A stretch of 64,000 nt of DNA from Emcibacter sp. SYSU 3D8 (GCF_039655875.1 NZ_JBBYXK010000002.1:124001-188000); one strand, 5' to 3'. Positions 36,265 to 44,223 are shown, numbered from the stretch's first letter. Program-made: numbers and translations. The notes: a model not told the origin generated them from the letters alone.

Positions 36265-36483
36265 ATGAAACTAACCCGAAGCGCATCAAGGGGCAAGAAC
36301 GCACACGCGGCGGCCCCGGACTTCAGCGCCGAAATTGCCCGCCGGCTTCTCGCGTTCTGCCCGATATCCGGCCCTGACGCGTGCTTTCTCCACAAGGTCG
36401 CGAACGGCGCGCGGCTCTCCCCAACCGGCCATGACCGACTGATTGATGCGGTCTGGCGGATCGAGTGCGGAGGCCAGGCATGA
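36265..36483 (+). CDS. Small hypothetical protein of the replication operon
   Basis: A 72-residue protein starting MKLTRSASRGKNAHAA. It has no recognisable domain. The predicted C-terminal half is helical with GHDRLIDAVWRIECGG. It opens a tight operon, and its stop overlaps the next start as ATGA. The ATG is preferred over a TTG at 36229 that lies inside the hairpin region. Confidence 0.5.
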   Translation: MKLTRSASRGKNAHAAAPDFSAEIARRLLAFCPISGPDACFLHKVANGARLSPTGHDRLIDAVWRIECGGQA

Positions 36484-36656
36484 CGAAGCACACTGACCAG
36501 CAAATGGGCAAACCGCCAGCCTGGAAGTATCCCACAACTCCGAAGCGCCGGACGCGGAAGTCGATCAAGACGTCGAGCAGATGTTGCCGGCCGAAGCGCA
36601 AGGTCGATGCCGAGCGGCGCCGGAAGCTTGCCGCCATCTGGGCCGGGAGTTGTTGA
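36480..36656 (+). CDS. Short basic hypothetical protein
   Basis: A 58-residue, very basic protein (runs such as TPKRRTRKSIK and KRKVDAERRRKLAA) that could bind nucleic acid. It overlaps its neighbours at both ends (ATGA with the gene before, TGATG with the initiator after), which is the main support for its being real. Confidence 0.45.
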   Translation: MTKHTDQQMGKPPAWKYPTTPKRRTRKSIKTSSRCCRPKRKVDAERRRKLAAIWAGSC

Positions 36657-37570
36657 TGCTCGACGAGGCCGAGGAACGCAAAGGCTATTACCGGCGCAAG
36701 CTGGAATTTGTCGAACGGATGGCGAGAGACCACGAACTGAACGCCGCCGCCTTGCGGGTTGGGATTGCCCTTACGTCTTTTGTAAATTGGTCGCGCGGCT
36801 ACGCTTGGCCCAGCCTGGAACTCCTCGCAGAGCGAACCGGTCTCGCTCGGCGGTCTGTAATAAGGGCCATCGAGTTGCTCGTCAGGCATCGATGGTTCGA
36901 GGTAGAGCGGCCGGACGATGGTCGATACTCGACCAACAATTACTGGCCTTGCCTGGACCGAGAGAACCTTAGGCAGACGGCGGAGGAGGAAGAGAACCCA
37001 GGCGCAGCCAGCAGTGACCAATTCGTCACCTCTGATGGGCCGGCGGCAGGGGTGACCAATTCGTCCGGCAGGGGTGACCAATTCGTCATTTCAGGGGTGA
37101 CCAATTCGTCCGGCAGGGGTGACCAATTCGTCACCCAACCTGTAGAAAGACCTGTTGAAGCTACCTGTTTAAAAGAGCAGGCCGCTGACGCGGCATTTAC
37201 AGGGGATTTTCAGGAAGAAGAACGCAGGCCAAGACCGAAGCCTCCCTCCGCTGAGAGCGGTATTGCCCGAGCAGCGGACAATGTAGTTCTGCTGCACCGA
37301 AACAGCGAAGACGCCGGGGACGATATTAAGCGGGAACTCGACCTGGCCAGTCGACCAGACGCGCGTGAGGCACTTACGGCCTGGGCACAACTCACTGTGG
37401 ACCTCGCCGAGATGGTTCTGGATAGAGCGACGCTGCTGCAACGTCAGATCCTCGCCCAAGCGTATCGAAGCTATGACGAGGGCAGAGTGCGAGAAATCTA
37501 TCACCAAATCTCTTGCGGGATGCCGGATGCGGGCCTCCCGGCCTTCCCCCAACGCAAACCCCTTTTTTGA
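36656..37570 (+). CDS. Replication initiator-like HTH protein containing iterons
   Basis: A 304-residue protein. Residues 8-100 form a winged-HTH of the HTH_36 type (SLELLAERTGLARRSVIRAI) typical of phage and plasmid initiators. Residues about 120-160 are encoded by iteron DNA and read as repeats of VTNSSGRGDQFV. The C-terminal third (ARPDAREALTAW-like region to the end) is helical, perhaps for helicase contact. The layout parallels lambda O: DNA-binding domain, origin-encoded linker, partner domain. The ATG at 36656 follows GGGAG and overlaps the previous stop. Confidence 0.75.
   Translation: MLDEAEERKGYYRRKLEFVERMARDHELNAAALRVGIALTSFVNWSRGYAWPSLELLAERTGLARRSVIRAIELLVRHRWFEVERPDDGRYSTNNYWPCLDRENLRQTAEEEENPGAASSDQFVTSDGPAAGVTNSSGRGDQFVISGVTNSSGRGDQFVTQPVERPVEATCLKEQAADAAFTGDFQEEERRPRPKPPSAESGIARAADNVVLLHRNSEDAGDDIKRELDLASRPDAREALTAWAQLTVDLAEMVLDRATLLQRQILAQAYRSYDEGRVREIYHQISCGMPDAGLPAFPQRKPLF
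37014..37132 (+). repeat. Five iterons inside the initiator gene (candidate origin)
   Basis: GTGACCAATTCGTC occurs exactly at 37014, 37052, 37074, 37097 and 37119. Copies 2-5 are 22-23 bases apart, about two helix turns, and each is preceded by GGG. The unit is nearly a palindrome about AATT. This is the pattern of initiator-binding iterons. Confidence 0.85.
37138..37174 (+). other. Three 12-13-mers next to the iterons (candidate unwinding region)
   Basis: ACCTGT recurs at 37138, 37150 and 37163, each followed by an A/T-rich tail (AGAAAG, TGAAGC, TTAAAA). The spacing of 12 and 13 bases recalls the 13-mers of DNA unwinding elements, placed directly after the last iteron. Confidence 0.6.
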
Positions 37571-37583
37571 GGATCACCCTCAC

Positions 37584-37844
37584 ATGAGCGACGACCAAAC
37601 AAACGACGAGATCCTGATAGGCCACTTCGAAAAGAACCGGGTCGAGGACGTCCGGGCGCGCTTCTGCACCTACCACGGCAGGCGCTATCTGGACATCCGA
37701 GCCTTCGCCACCAGCAATGCCACCGGCGAGCGGGTGCCGACGCGGAAGGGCATCGCGCTCGATCCCGACAAGCTCGAGGAACTGCGCGACTTGGTCGACC
37801 TGGCGATCGAGGCGCGCGACGGAGGCCGACATGCTGCTGGATGA
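37584..37844 (+). CDS. PC4/p15-like single-stranded DNA-binding protein
   Basis: An 86-residue protein whose segment FEKNRVEDVRARFCTYHGRR, then YLDIRAFATSNATGERVPTRKGIAL and a final helix (DKLEELRDLVDLAIEA), matches the PC4/p15 fold of bacterial YdbC-like proteins. These dimers bind single-stranded DNA. Placed right after the initiator and origin, it may act in replication or recombination of the element. The start at ATG 37584 fits the usual family N-terminus. Confidence 0.75.
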   Translation: MSDDQTNDEILIGHFEKNRVEDVRARFCTYHGRRYLDIRAFATSNATGERVPTRKGIALDPDKLEELRDLVDLAIEARDGGRHAAG

Positions 37845-38289
37845 TGTTCCCGCAGACGTCGCCGCCATCGCCGAAGCCCCACCGGTCCTGGGCGCGCTCC
37901 CCCTGGAATGGCGACAGGAAGCCGTCTACCTGGCGCGACGGATCTGGCCGGCATCTTGGCTGAACAGGTTCATCATCTTGCTCAGCATCGACGCCTACTT
38001 GGTCAAGGCCGAGGCGAGACACGCCACCGCGCGGCCGTCGCGAGCAACAGTCGTTGCCGTCATTCTGGAAGTCTGGAACGCGCCGTGGATCGAGACGCCC
38101 AGCGCGGCGTTGATCTACGGCATGTGTGATGCCAGCGCCCGGCCGGAATGGCGTGCTGCGGCGCAGGACTGGGCCTCATTGCACGGCTACGGCTGGCTGC
38201 TGGACCGCCTGGACGCTGGGGATCCGGGTATCCGGCAAGCGCTCGTGGACCTCGAGGCCGGCCAATACCGGCCCGTGCTGGCGAGCTGA
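37831..38289 (+). CDS. Hypothetical protein of the replication operon
   Basis: A 152-residue protein, Ala- and Trp-rich (LEWRQEAVYLARRIWPASWL; RPEWRAAAQDWASLHGYGWL). It has no family I recognise. GGAGGCCGAC precedes the ATG, which lies inside the 3' end of the PC4 gene (14-base overlap), so the genes are co-translated. Confidence 0.6.
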   Translation: MLLDDVPADVAAIAEAPPVLGALPLEWRQEAVYLARRIWPASWLNRFIILLSIDAYLVKAEARHATARPSRATVVAVILEVWNAPWIETPSAALIYGMCDASARPEWRAAAQDWASLHGYGWLLDRLDAGDPGIRQALVDLEAGQYRPVLAS

Positions 38290-38294
38290 CGGCC

Positions 38295-38483
38295 ATGGAG
38301 AGGCATCTGATATTCGCCCGCCGCGGCGCCGACGGCAATCATGTCGAGATCGTGCATCACGACCTCGACGGCGATGAGGGCCGAACTCTCGTCCTGCCGC
38401 TCACCCGGGAGGAAGCGTTGCGGCTCGCCGTGGACGCCCTCACGCTGGCCGTGGGGTTGCCGAGAGCAGGGGAGCCGACATGA
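38295..38483 (+). CDS. Small hypothetical protein
   Basis: A 62-residue acidic protein (GNHVEIVHHDLDGDEGRTLV; LTREEALRLAVDALTLAVG). Its start follows the previous stop by five bases and its stop overlaps the next start as ATGA. It has no known domain. Confidence 0.55.
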   Translation: MERHLIFARRGADGNHVEIVHHDLDGDEGRTLVLPLTREEALRLAVDALTLAVGLPRAGEPT

Positions 38484-38881
38484 GCCTTCCGGCACACCTT
38501 GCCCCTGTCGTGTTCGGAATGGTTGCTACAATGCGTCCATTGGGCTGGGCAGACCGACTCGCGTTCATCGCCTGGCGCCGAAACACCTACGAAAACTTCA
38601 GACTATGCTTCGGCACCACAGAGGGCCTGGAAGGCTTCCCACCATTCGGCGTCGTGCTCGAGGACGTGCTGGAGGCGCTGGGTTGGCCGCGAATCGACTG
38701 CTTCGACGCCGCCGCGCTATACGGGCTCGTCGAGGACCAACATTTGAGGATGGCGGCCTGGCAATGGGCAACCGGTGCTGGTTACGTCGAGGCTTTGCAC
38801 GGCTTCACAAGCGCCCCTGATGCCTATCTGGCCCAACGGAAGCACGACGCCGCTGAGCGGGTCTCGTCGACCGTACACTGA
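38480..38881 (+). CDS. Hypothetical protein, last gene of the replication operon
   Basis: A 133-residue protein with MSLPAHLAPVVFGMVATM at the start and aromatic-rich helices (ADRLAFIAWRRNTYENFRLC). It has no recognised family. It is coupled to the gene before by ATGA and followed by 136 bases without features before the DprA-like gene. Confidence 0.6.
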   Translation: MSLPAHLAPVVFGMVATMRPLGWADRLAFIAWRRNTYENFRLCFGTTEGLEGFPPFGVVLEDVLEALGWPRIDCFDAAALYGLVEDQHLRMAAWQWATGAGYVEALHGFTSAPDAYLAQRKHDAAERVSSTVH

Positions 38882-39017
38882 GCCCGACGCCAAATTTCGC
38901 GCGCGCGCCCGCGTCGGTCCAGTGGTGTGTGTCCAGATGGAACCAAGAGCTCCCGCGAACGATTCACATGGACCGGCCGCGACGGTTCGTTATCATCGGT
39001 TGAAAGGGGTGTGAGGC

Positions 39018-39914
39018 ATGACGAGAAGCCTGTTTGCAGAGAGAGACGGCGGGCCAGCTGTGGCCCCTATTTCGCCGCGGCGGGAACTCGGGGCATACGA
39101 GGCGCTGTGGCTTGAGGACGGCGCAAGTTTCAAGACCATTGCTGAGCGCTTCCAGCGCGATCCCTCTGCGCTTCCCGGCGACTTCGTCAGCCACCAAGAG
39201 GCAGATGCCCGCGCTGGCGAGGTGCTGGATATCCTGAAGACGGCTGGTGTGCATCAGTTCGGCGTCAGGATACATCACGCTGGCGACTACCCGGCCAAGC
39301 TCCGCGACGCGAAATATCCTGTCGAGATGCTGTACTTTCAAGGCACCTGGGAACTCTCGGAGACCCGTTGTGTCGCGGTGGTAGGGAGCCGGGAGGCAAC
39401 AGACGAGGGTAAGCGCCGGGCAGCGCGCCTGGCAGCGGAATTGGTCAGGAAAGACTTCACAGTGGTCTCTGGCCTTGCGACCGGGATTGATACCGCCGCC
39501 CACCAGGCCGCGCTTGAGCAGGGTGGCCGCACCATCGCGGTAATCGGTACGCCGTTGGGCACCTACTATCCGCGGCAAAACCGCGAACTCCAAGACCGGA
39601 TAGCGAATGACTTCCTCCTGATCTCACAGGTGCCGGTTCTGCGGTATAAGGCCCAGGCGGTGCCCCAGAACAGGCTGTTCTTCCCTGAGCGTAACGTCAC
39701 GATGAGCGCGCTAACCGAGGCCACGATCATCGTCGAGGCCGGCAACACCTCCGGGACGTTGACCCAGGCGCGGGCGGCGCTTCACCAGGGCCGGAAACTA
39801 TTCATCCTCGATTCCTGCTTCGAGCGGACGGATATCACCTGGCCGGCGCGTTTCGAGAAGGAAGGTGCTATACGCGTTCGGACCCCAGACGACATCTGGG
39901 CTGCCCTTGGCTGA
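39018..39914 (+). CDS. DprA-like protein (ShosA-like, candidate antitoxin)
   Basis: A 298-residue protein with a DprA/Smf Rossmann domain: VAVVGSREATDEGKRRAARL, VSGLATGIDTAAHQAAL, IGTPLGTYYPRQN and a late NTSGTLTQARAAL. Canonical DprA loads RecA on incoming DNA. In the ShosTA system a DprA-domain protein (ShosA) neutralises a phosphoribosyltransferase toxin (ShosT). The next gene here is a phosphoribosyltransferase and the two overlap, so I read this as ShosTA-like. The C-terminal winged helix of chromosomal DprA is absent. GTGAGGC precedes the ATG. Confidence 0.8.
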   Translation: MTRSLFAERDGGPAVAPISPRRELGAYEALWLEDGASFKTIAERFQRDPSALPGDFVSHQEADARAGEVLDILKTAGVHQFGVRIHHAGDYPAKLRDAKYPVEMLYFQGTWELSETRCVAVVGSREATDEGKRRAARLAAELVRKDFTVVSGLATGIDTAAHQAALEQGGRTIAVIGTPLGTYYPRQNRELQDRIANDFLLISQVPVLRYKAQAVPQNRLFFPERNVTMSALTEATIIVEAGNTSGTLTQARAALHQGRKLFILDSCFERTDITWPARFEKEGAIRVRTPDDIWAALG

Positions 39915-40572
39915 TCCGCTTCGCCTCAGCCTGATCGACGACGGCAACCGGGGCGACCACTCGCACCTGACCGCGCAGGATACCTGTTACTACCTCCGCG
40001 AATACACGAGCCACGCCGGCTTCGCGGCAGGCGCGACAAACAACCTGATCTCCAACCTGAAGAAGAAGCCCAGCGAGAGCCACAGACCAGGATTCCATTA
40101 CAAGGCCCGCGCAGTCGCCGAATGTACCCGCGATCTGGCCTCGGCGTTGAACCCCGAGTGGCTCGACAATGCGACGCTGGTGCCGGTCCCCAGCTCCAAG
40201 GCGCGATCCCATCCCGATTTCGACGACAGGGTGACGCGGATTTGCAGGGGCATCCGGCCGGGTAACATCGATGTGCGGGAATTGGTCGTTCAAGATGCGT
40301 CGATGATTGCCTCCCATGAAGCCGGTTTCCAGCGGCATACTATCCAGGACCTGCTTGCGGTCTACTCGATCGATGAGAGCCTGGTGAACCCTGAGCCAAA
40401 GGCAATCGGAATCGTCGATGACGTGCTCACCGCTGGCACGCATTACCGCGCCATGCACACCGTCCTCAGCAACCGCTTCCCCAGCGTCTCGATTGTCGGA
40501 GTGTTCATCGCAAGACGGATTTTTCCGCCGCAGGTCACGCTCCAAGACCTGCTGGCACGACAGAAGAAGTAG
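39865..40572 (+). CDS. Phosphoribosyltransferase-domain protein (ShosT-like, candidate toxin)
   Basis: A 235-residue protein with a type I PRTase fold. The PRPP loop is AIGIVDDVLTAGTHYRAMHT and a ComF-like VPVPSSKARSHPDFDDRV precedes it. N-terminal residues 20-70 are family specific (TAQDTCYYLREYTSH). Paired and overlapping with the DprA-like gene, it resembles ShosT, whose expression is toxic. The start is uncertain: GTG 39865 lies close behind GAGAAGGA, while TTG 39907 would shorten it by 14 residues and keep a small overlap. Confidence 0.78.
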   Translation: MLYAFGPQTTSGLPLADPLRLSLIDDGNRGDHSHLTAQDTCYYLREYTSHAGFAAGATNNLISNLKKKPSESHRPGFHYKARAVAECTRDLASALNPEWLDNATLVPVPSSKARSHPDFDDRVTRICRGIRPGNIDVRELVVQDASMIASHEAGFQRHTIQDLLAVYSIDESLVNPEPKAIGIVDDVLTAGTHYRAMHTVLSNRFPSVSIVGVFIARRIFPPQVTLQDLLARQKK

Positions 40573-40832
40573 TACGTCAGACAGCAAGAAGGGTGTCCAT
40601 CCCACATGGCGCAGGTTCTGGTTGATGGAAGAGAGGTAGCCCCGGGCGGCGATCTGCCCGTTAGGACCGTCGCCGTCACGTCCGAAACGGCTCCCGGGGC
40701 GTGAGTCGAATATGCCACGTCTGGCACCGCGGCTCCACTCTCTGCTTCGCCGTATCTCGATCTGGGCCTTCTCAGCCGCGCGGCGGCGTGTCCTAATAGG
40801 CAGATATCAACGTTGACTATTCGGAGGCTCGC

Positions 40833-41720
40833 ATGGCGCCGACCGCACGATGGATTTTAGGGCTGATGGTCATGTTCGCCGGCATGGGGCTGATGGGCTC
40901 TGCCGGGTTCATGCCGGGCCTCATCGCCTTGATTGGTGGCCTGGTGATAGTGCCACCCACAGGCCAATTCATTGCCCGCGCCATCCCCGCCCTGGGCGAA
41001 ACCAGGAGAGCATTTGGCTGGGGCGCAGCGCTTCTGCTCGTTGGCGTGGTGTGGGCTGGCGCGAACGTGCAGCCGGATCGCGAGCCACCGCCGGCGCCAC
41101 CACCGGAGAAAGCCGTCAAGTCTTCGGCGGGCGCTGAGATCGCGTCCATGCCAGAGCCTCAGCCCGTGGCCGACGTCAGCAGCAAGATCGACCCGTCCGC
41201 GGCTTTCCTGATCGAGGGTGGAGGCTGGGATCGCACCCGAGAGGCCTGGGGCGCCGAGTGGATCCGGCGGATCAATGCCGCGATGCCCAAGGCGGCCCTG
41301 AAGGTCGCTAGGTCTGACGAGTGCGACTACGTCGAGATGGTTGGCCTGTCAGATAGTCGCAGCATCCCGCGCCAGAGCTTCAGCTTCTATGCCGACTGCC
41401 GGAACGGCAAGCGCTTCTACGTCACGGAGGACGAGCTGAAGTCAGAGGCGGCGGCCGTGTCGAACAACGCCAAGACGGCGGCCATTGGAGATACCCAAGC
41501 GATATCTGCTTGCGAGGATTCAGTGAAGATGCAGCTGCATTATCCCTCGACCCTGGACCGGCATATGTTCAGCACCAGCGTCTATCGGGCGCCACAGGGG
41601 AACGTGGCCGTGGACTTCGACTTCGACGCCAAGAACGGGCTCGGAGCCGAGCTGCCGCATCACGCCCGCTGCATCATCGACGACAGGGGAATCCATCCCG
41701 CCGAAATCTCCACCCGTTGA
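40833..41720 (+). CDS. Membrane-anchored hypothetical protein
   Basis: A 295-residue protein. Two or three hydrophobic segments fill residues 7-80 (WILGLMVMFAGMGLMGSAGF; GWGAALLLVGVVWAG). A Pro-rich linker (REPPPAPPPEK) leads to a soluble domain with three cysteines (DECDYV, ADCRNG, SACEDS) plus a late HHARCIID. I do not know the family. GGAGG lies five bases before the ATG. Confidence 0.6.
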   Translation: MAPTARWILGLMVMFAGMGLMGSAGFMPGLIALIGGLVIVPPTGQFIARAIPALGETRRAFGWGAALLLVGVVWAGANVQPDREPPPAPPPEKAVKSSAGAEIASMPEPQPVADVSSKIDPSAAFLIEGGGWDRTREAWGAEWIRRINAAMPKAALKVARSDECDYVEMVGLSDSRSIPRQSFSFYADCRNGKRFYVTEDELKSEAAAVSNNAKTAAIGDTQAISACEDSVKMQLHYPSTLDRHMFSTSVYRAPQGNVAVDFDFDAKNGLGAELPHHARCIIDDRGIHPAEISTR

Positions 41721-41772
41721 GGTGGAGTGACACGTGTTCAGGCGAGCTGGTCAAAGACAATTACGGCCCGTT

Positions 41773-42168
41773 CTACTCATTCCGCCGTGCGGCGCCGCGA
41801 CCGCGATGCTGGCTTAGCGGTTCGCTGACATCTCTCAAAATTCGACCATCTCTGGTCGTTATTGTTTCGCGATACCAATCGTTCAAACGATCGACGGAGC
41901 GAGAGACGCGGACCCAATCGTTCTCATCGCGGTTGTATTCCCAGCCATCGAAACTTTCAGCGATCGCTGACTTTTTCTTGCCTTGGCGCTCTCCTGGACG
42001 CCGATGCTTCATCGACCACGAGTCAAGCATTTCGATAGTCTCGACGACGGTATCGTCGAACACCCGCGAGCTGGATCCACACTCCGGGCACGGCGGGCGA
42101 CTAGCCCCCGTCATTTCCGCTGGGGTGTTCAATTGGACGCCGCAGCCTCCACATTTCGCGATGTTCAT
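41773..42168 (-). CDS. Zinc-ribbon hypothetical protein
   Basis: A 131-residue protein that opens with two CxxC pairs, AKCGGCGVQLNT and PPCPECGSSS, forming a zinc ribbon. The C-terminal part is charged and Trp/Tyr-containing (FDGWEYNRDENDWVRVSRSV). The role is unknown. It ends the minus-strand run 43814-41773. Confidence 0.6.
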   Translation of the reverse strand: MNIAKCGGCGVQLNTPAEMTGASRPPCPECGSSSRVFDDTVVETIEMLDSWSMKHRRPGERQGKKKSAIAESFDGWEYNRDENDWVRVSRSVDRLNDWYRETITTRDGRILRDVSEPLSQHRGRGAARRNE

Positions 42169-42183
42169 GCCGGCATTCCTCGC

Positions 42184-42495
42184 TTACTCGCAGCCCACTC
42201 CATCGCCGTCGCGGTCCAGGTGCTTGCCGTAGCCCGGATCGCCGGCCCGCACCGGTGCTGCTCCGGCGGCGCGCGCGGCGGCACAATTACTGAATGACCG
42301 TGAGCCGCCGCCATATGCCGGCTGCACCCTCTGCTGGGGCTGCGCTGCCTGCGGCCCTCGGTGGCAGTGATATTCCCCGGTCTTCCGATTGTTATGGCAT
42401 CCCTCGGCGTTGAGGCCGCCGCCGTGGGAGTGAGCGGGCGCCGCCGTTAGTGCAATCAGGGCCGCCGCCAGGACCGCCAGACGCTGGAACAGCAT
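42184..42495 (-). CDS. Exported protein with YHYH-like and Excalibur calcium-binding motifs
   Basis: A 103-residue protein with a signal peptide (MLFQRLAVLAAALIALTAAPAHS). Next is HGGGLNAEGCHNNRKTGEYH, a motif found in many small exported proteins, and a C-terminal Excalibur domain: FSNCAAARAAGAAPVRAG, then DRDGDGVGCE, with the DxDxDG calcium site. ATG 42495 follows AGGTGAAG; a GTG at 42507 overlapping the previous gene is less likely. Confidence 0.78.
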   Translation of the reverse strand: MLFQRLAVLAAALIALTAAPAHSHGGGLNAEGCHNNRKTGEYHCHRGPQAAQPQQRVQPAYGGGSRSFSNCAAARAAGAAPVRAGDPGYGKHLDRDGDGVGCE

Positions 42496-42496
42496 C

Positions 42497-42817
42497 TCAA
42501 TCTTCACCTACGTAGCCGCCGGCGGGCGTCAGCTTGCAGCGGCTACCGCCAACGTAAGAGCCGTCGGGACAGAGGGTGGTCCGGCCGCTTCGGCCGGTTC
42601 CGACATAGCTGCCATTCGGTGCGAGTCTTGGCTGACCGCCTACAAAGCTGCCATCCGGCGCCATGCGTGGATTGCCTCCAACATAGCTGCCATCCGGTGC
42701 CAGTCGGCACGGGCCAGACGATACATATGAGCCGTCGGGGCACAGCGTCGCCGCCTGCGCTGTTGCCGATGCCAAGAGAAAAATAGTCGAAATTGTCGAG
42801 ATGAGAATCCTTGTCAT
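42497..42817 (-). CDS. Exported PDGSYVGG-repeat protein
   Basis: A 106-residue protein with a signal peptide (MTRILISTISTIFLLASATAQA). It is then almost entirely a repeat of about 11 residues: CPDGSYVSSGPCRLAPDGSY is followed by five more copies of (A/C)PDGS(Y/F)VGG-like units. The function is unknown; such repeats appear in small alphaproteobacterial exported proteins. GGGGGAAGCC precedes the ATG, and the same 17-base leader recurs at 47977-47993. Confidence 0.7.
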   Translation of the reverse strand: MTRILISTISTIFLLASATAQAATLCPDGSYVSSGPCRLAPDGSYVGGNPRMAPDGSFVGGQPRLAPNGSYVGTGRSGRTTLCPDGSYVGGSRCKLTPAGGYVGED

Positions 42818-42885
42818 GGCTTCCCCCAAGAAAGCGTGACGCCCATCCGCTTAATGTAGCATCGAAACGACCGGCGCGCTCCTGC

Positions 42886-43557
42886 TTAGTCGTGGAAATG
42901 GCCTCGCGGCGGCTCGACTGGCTCCTTAGCCACCAGCAGCTCGAGTTCTTGGTTCCGGACGTTGCCGACCAGCTTGTTCGCCGGCCGGATCTGTATAGGC
43001 CCTTGGTAGGGCTTCAGCAGCGAGACATCCGGCGTGGCCAGCCATTGGGCAGCCTGTTCGTGCTCGAGGATCACCGGCATGCGGCCGTGGATGTGCCGGG
43101 TCTGGTCACAGGCTTCTGTGATGACGATGCTGCACGATGGCCTCCCATATCGTCCAGGAGGGGCGTACAGGCCCGCGAAGCTCAGCACCTCGCCATCGGG
43201 CCGGGTGAAGTGCCAAGGCTGCTTGTCCCCCTTCTGCCCGGACCACTCGTACCAGCCCGACGCCGGCACGACGCAGCGCCACTTCTCAAGCGACGGCTTC
43301 CAGAGCTTGCTCGTCTCAATGGTGTCGGTCCTGGTGTTGAAGGTCGCGGCCTTCAGCGGCTCAGCCGACCACGGCGGCACCAAGCCCCAGCGCGCCATCT
43401 GGCCGACATTACCCTCGGCGCCGGCGGTGACCATCAGGACATCCTGCGTCGGCACGACATTGTAGGCCGGCTCGAGGTTGGTCTACGGCGCGGAGATCAG
43501 GCTGTAGTAGGCGTGGACCTCGTTCCAAATGTAGCACCGCGTCATCCGGCCGCACAT
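42886..43557 (-). pseudogene. SOS-response-associated peptidase (SRAP/HMCES) with an in-frame amber codon
   Basis: SRAP proteins cross-link to abasic sites in single-stranded DNA through the cysteine at position 2. The frame opens MCGRMTRCYIWNEVHAYYSL, then reads TAG as codon 25 (43483-43485), then continues TNLEPAYNVVPTQDVLM to the usual end. The rest is intact: ASGWYEWSG, HGRMPVILE and a full C-terminus. With the amber, the catalytic Cys2 is separated from the body. A restart inside the frame would lack the catalytic residue. A sequencing error or amber suppression are alternatives. Confidence 0.85.
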
Positions 43558-43559
43558 GG

Positions 43560-43814
43560 TCAGGGCTCCTTCTTCTCCGGCGCCGTCACCTGTGTCGCGC
43601 AGCCCCGCCACATGCTGTCATCGGCTCGGCCCAGAATATCGCCGAGTTCCAACAGCGCGTCGTTGGCACGGCAGGCCGCCTGATACTCTGGCTGCTCGAA
43701 ATAGTAGTTCAACGTCACCTGGTTGATGACTCGCCGAGCGGCTCCGATCGTTTTGACGACCTCGGCTTTCTGATCGTCGCGCAGACCCGTCCGCTTGAAC
43801 CGCCTGCGGCCCAT
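43560..43814 (-). CDS. Hypothetical protein upstream of the SRAP gene
   Basis: An 84-residue basic protein (MGRRRFKRTGLRDDQKAEVV) with a mainly helical body, FEQPEYQAACRANDALLELG. It has no known family. GGAGAGGGTGC precedes its ATG, and it ends two bases before the SRAP start codon, so the two are one transcript. Confidence 0.55.
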   Translation of the reverse strand: MGRRRFKRTGLRDDQKAEVVKTIGAARRVINQVTLNYYFEQPEYQAACRANDALLELGDILGRADDSMWRGCATQVTAPEKKEP

Positions 43815-43914
43815 GCACCCTCTCCGACTCGATTGTGCTTGTTTCGTTCCGGTTTGCGCGCCTGTCTAGTACGAGTCAATCTTCTACGGGGTTGGCGAAT
43901 CAGAGGAGGGGAAT

Positions 43915-44223
43915 ATGGCAACGAATCCTGGCAGATTAAGAGTGGCTCTAATGATGATTGCGGCTGTCTCTGTGGCGGCATGTCATCACCAGACTGCTGA
44001 AGAGAAAGAAGCTGACCAGCGAAACAAAATACTCGCGCGGCCCGCCACGATGAAAGATCTGATCGCCTTAGCAAATGGCTTCTCCCCATTGGTCAATCGG
44101 GCAGATGAACTAGAGCAGGAAATTGATTGGTTGCAGGAAACGGTGGAAGTGCAACAACGCCAATTGGACAAACAAAAAAGCCGAATTGAGGATCTTGAGA
44201 ACAATATTAGGTACCTGCACTGA
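43915..44223 (+). CDS. Small coiled-coil lipoprotein
   Basis: A 102-residue protein with a lipobox SVAACHHQ (Cys near residue 23) after a hydrophobic leader, so it should be lipid-anchored in the envelope. Residues 60-100 form a heptad-like coiled coil (ADELEQEIDWLQETVEVQQR). The base composition is AT-richer than its neighbours. A spanin-like role is possible but unproved. AGGAGGGG precedes the ATG. Confidence 0.62.
   Translation: MATNPGRLRVALMMIAAVSVAACHHQTAEEKEADQRNKILARPATMKDLIALANGFSPLVNRADELEQEIDWLQETVEVQQRQLDKQKSRIEDLENNIRYLH

Noticed and set aside
37014-37132. CRISPR array
   Set aside because: Repeat units are 14 bases with 8-9-base repeated spacers inside a coding frame; they fit iterons, and no cas genes exist.
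39018-40572. Natural competence genes dprA-comF
   Set aside because: The two are adjacent and overlapping within a mobile element, the DprA lacks its C-terminal domain, and no other competence genes are present.
40606-40704. A 32-codon frame MAQVLVDGREV after the PRTase gene
   Set aside because: It has no ribosome site and lies in a noncoding gap; kept out for lack of support.
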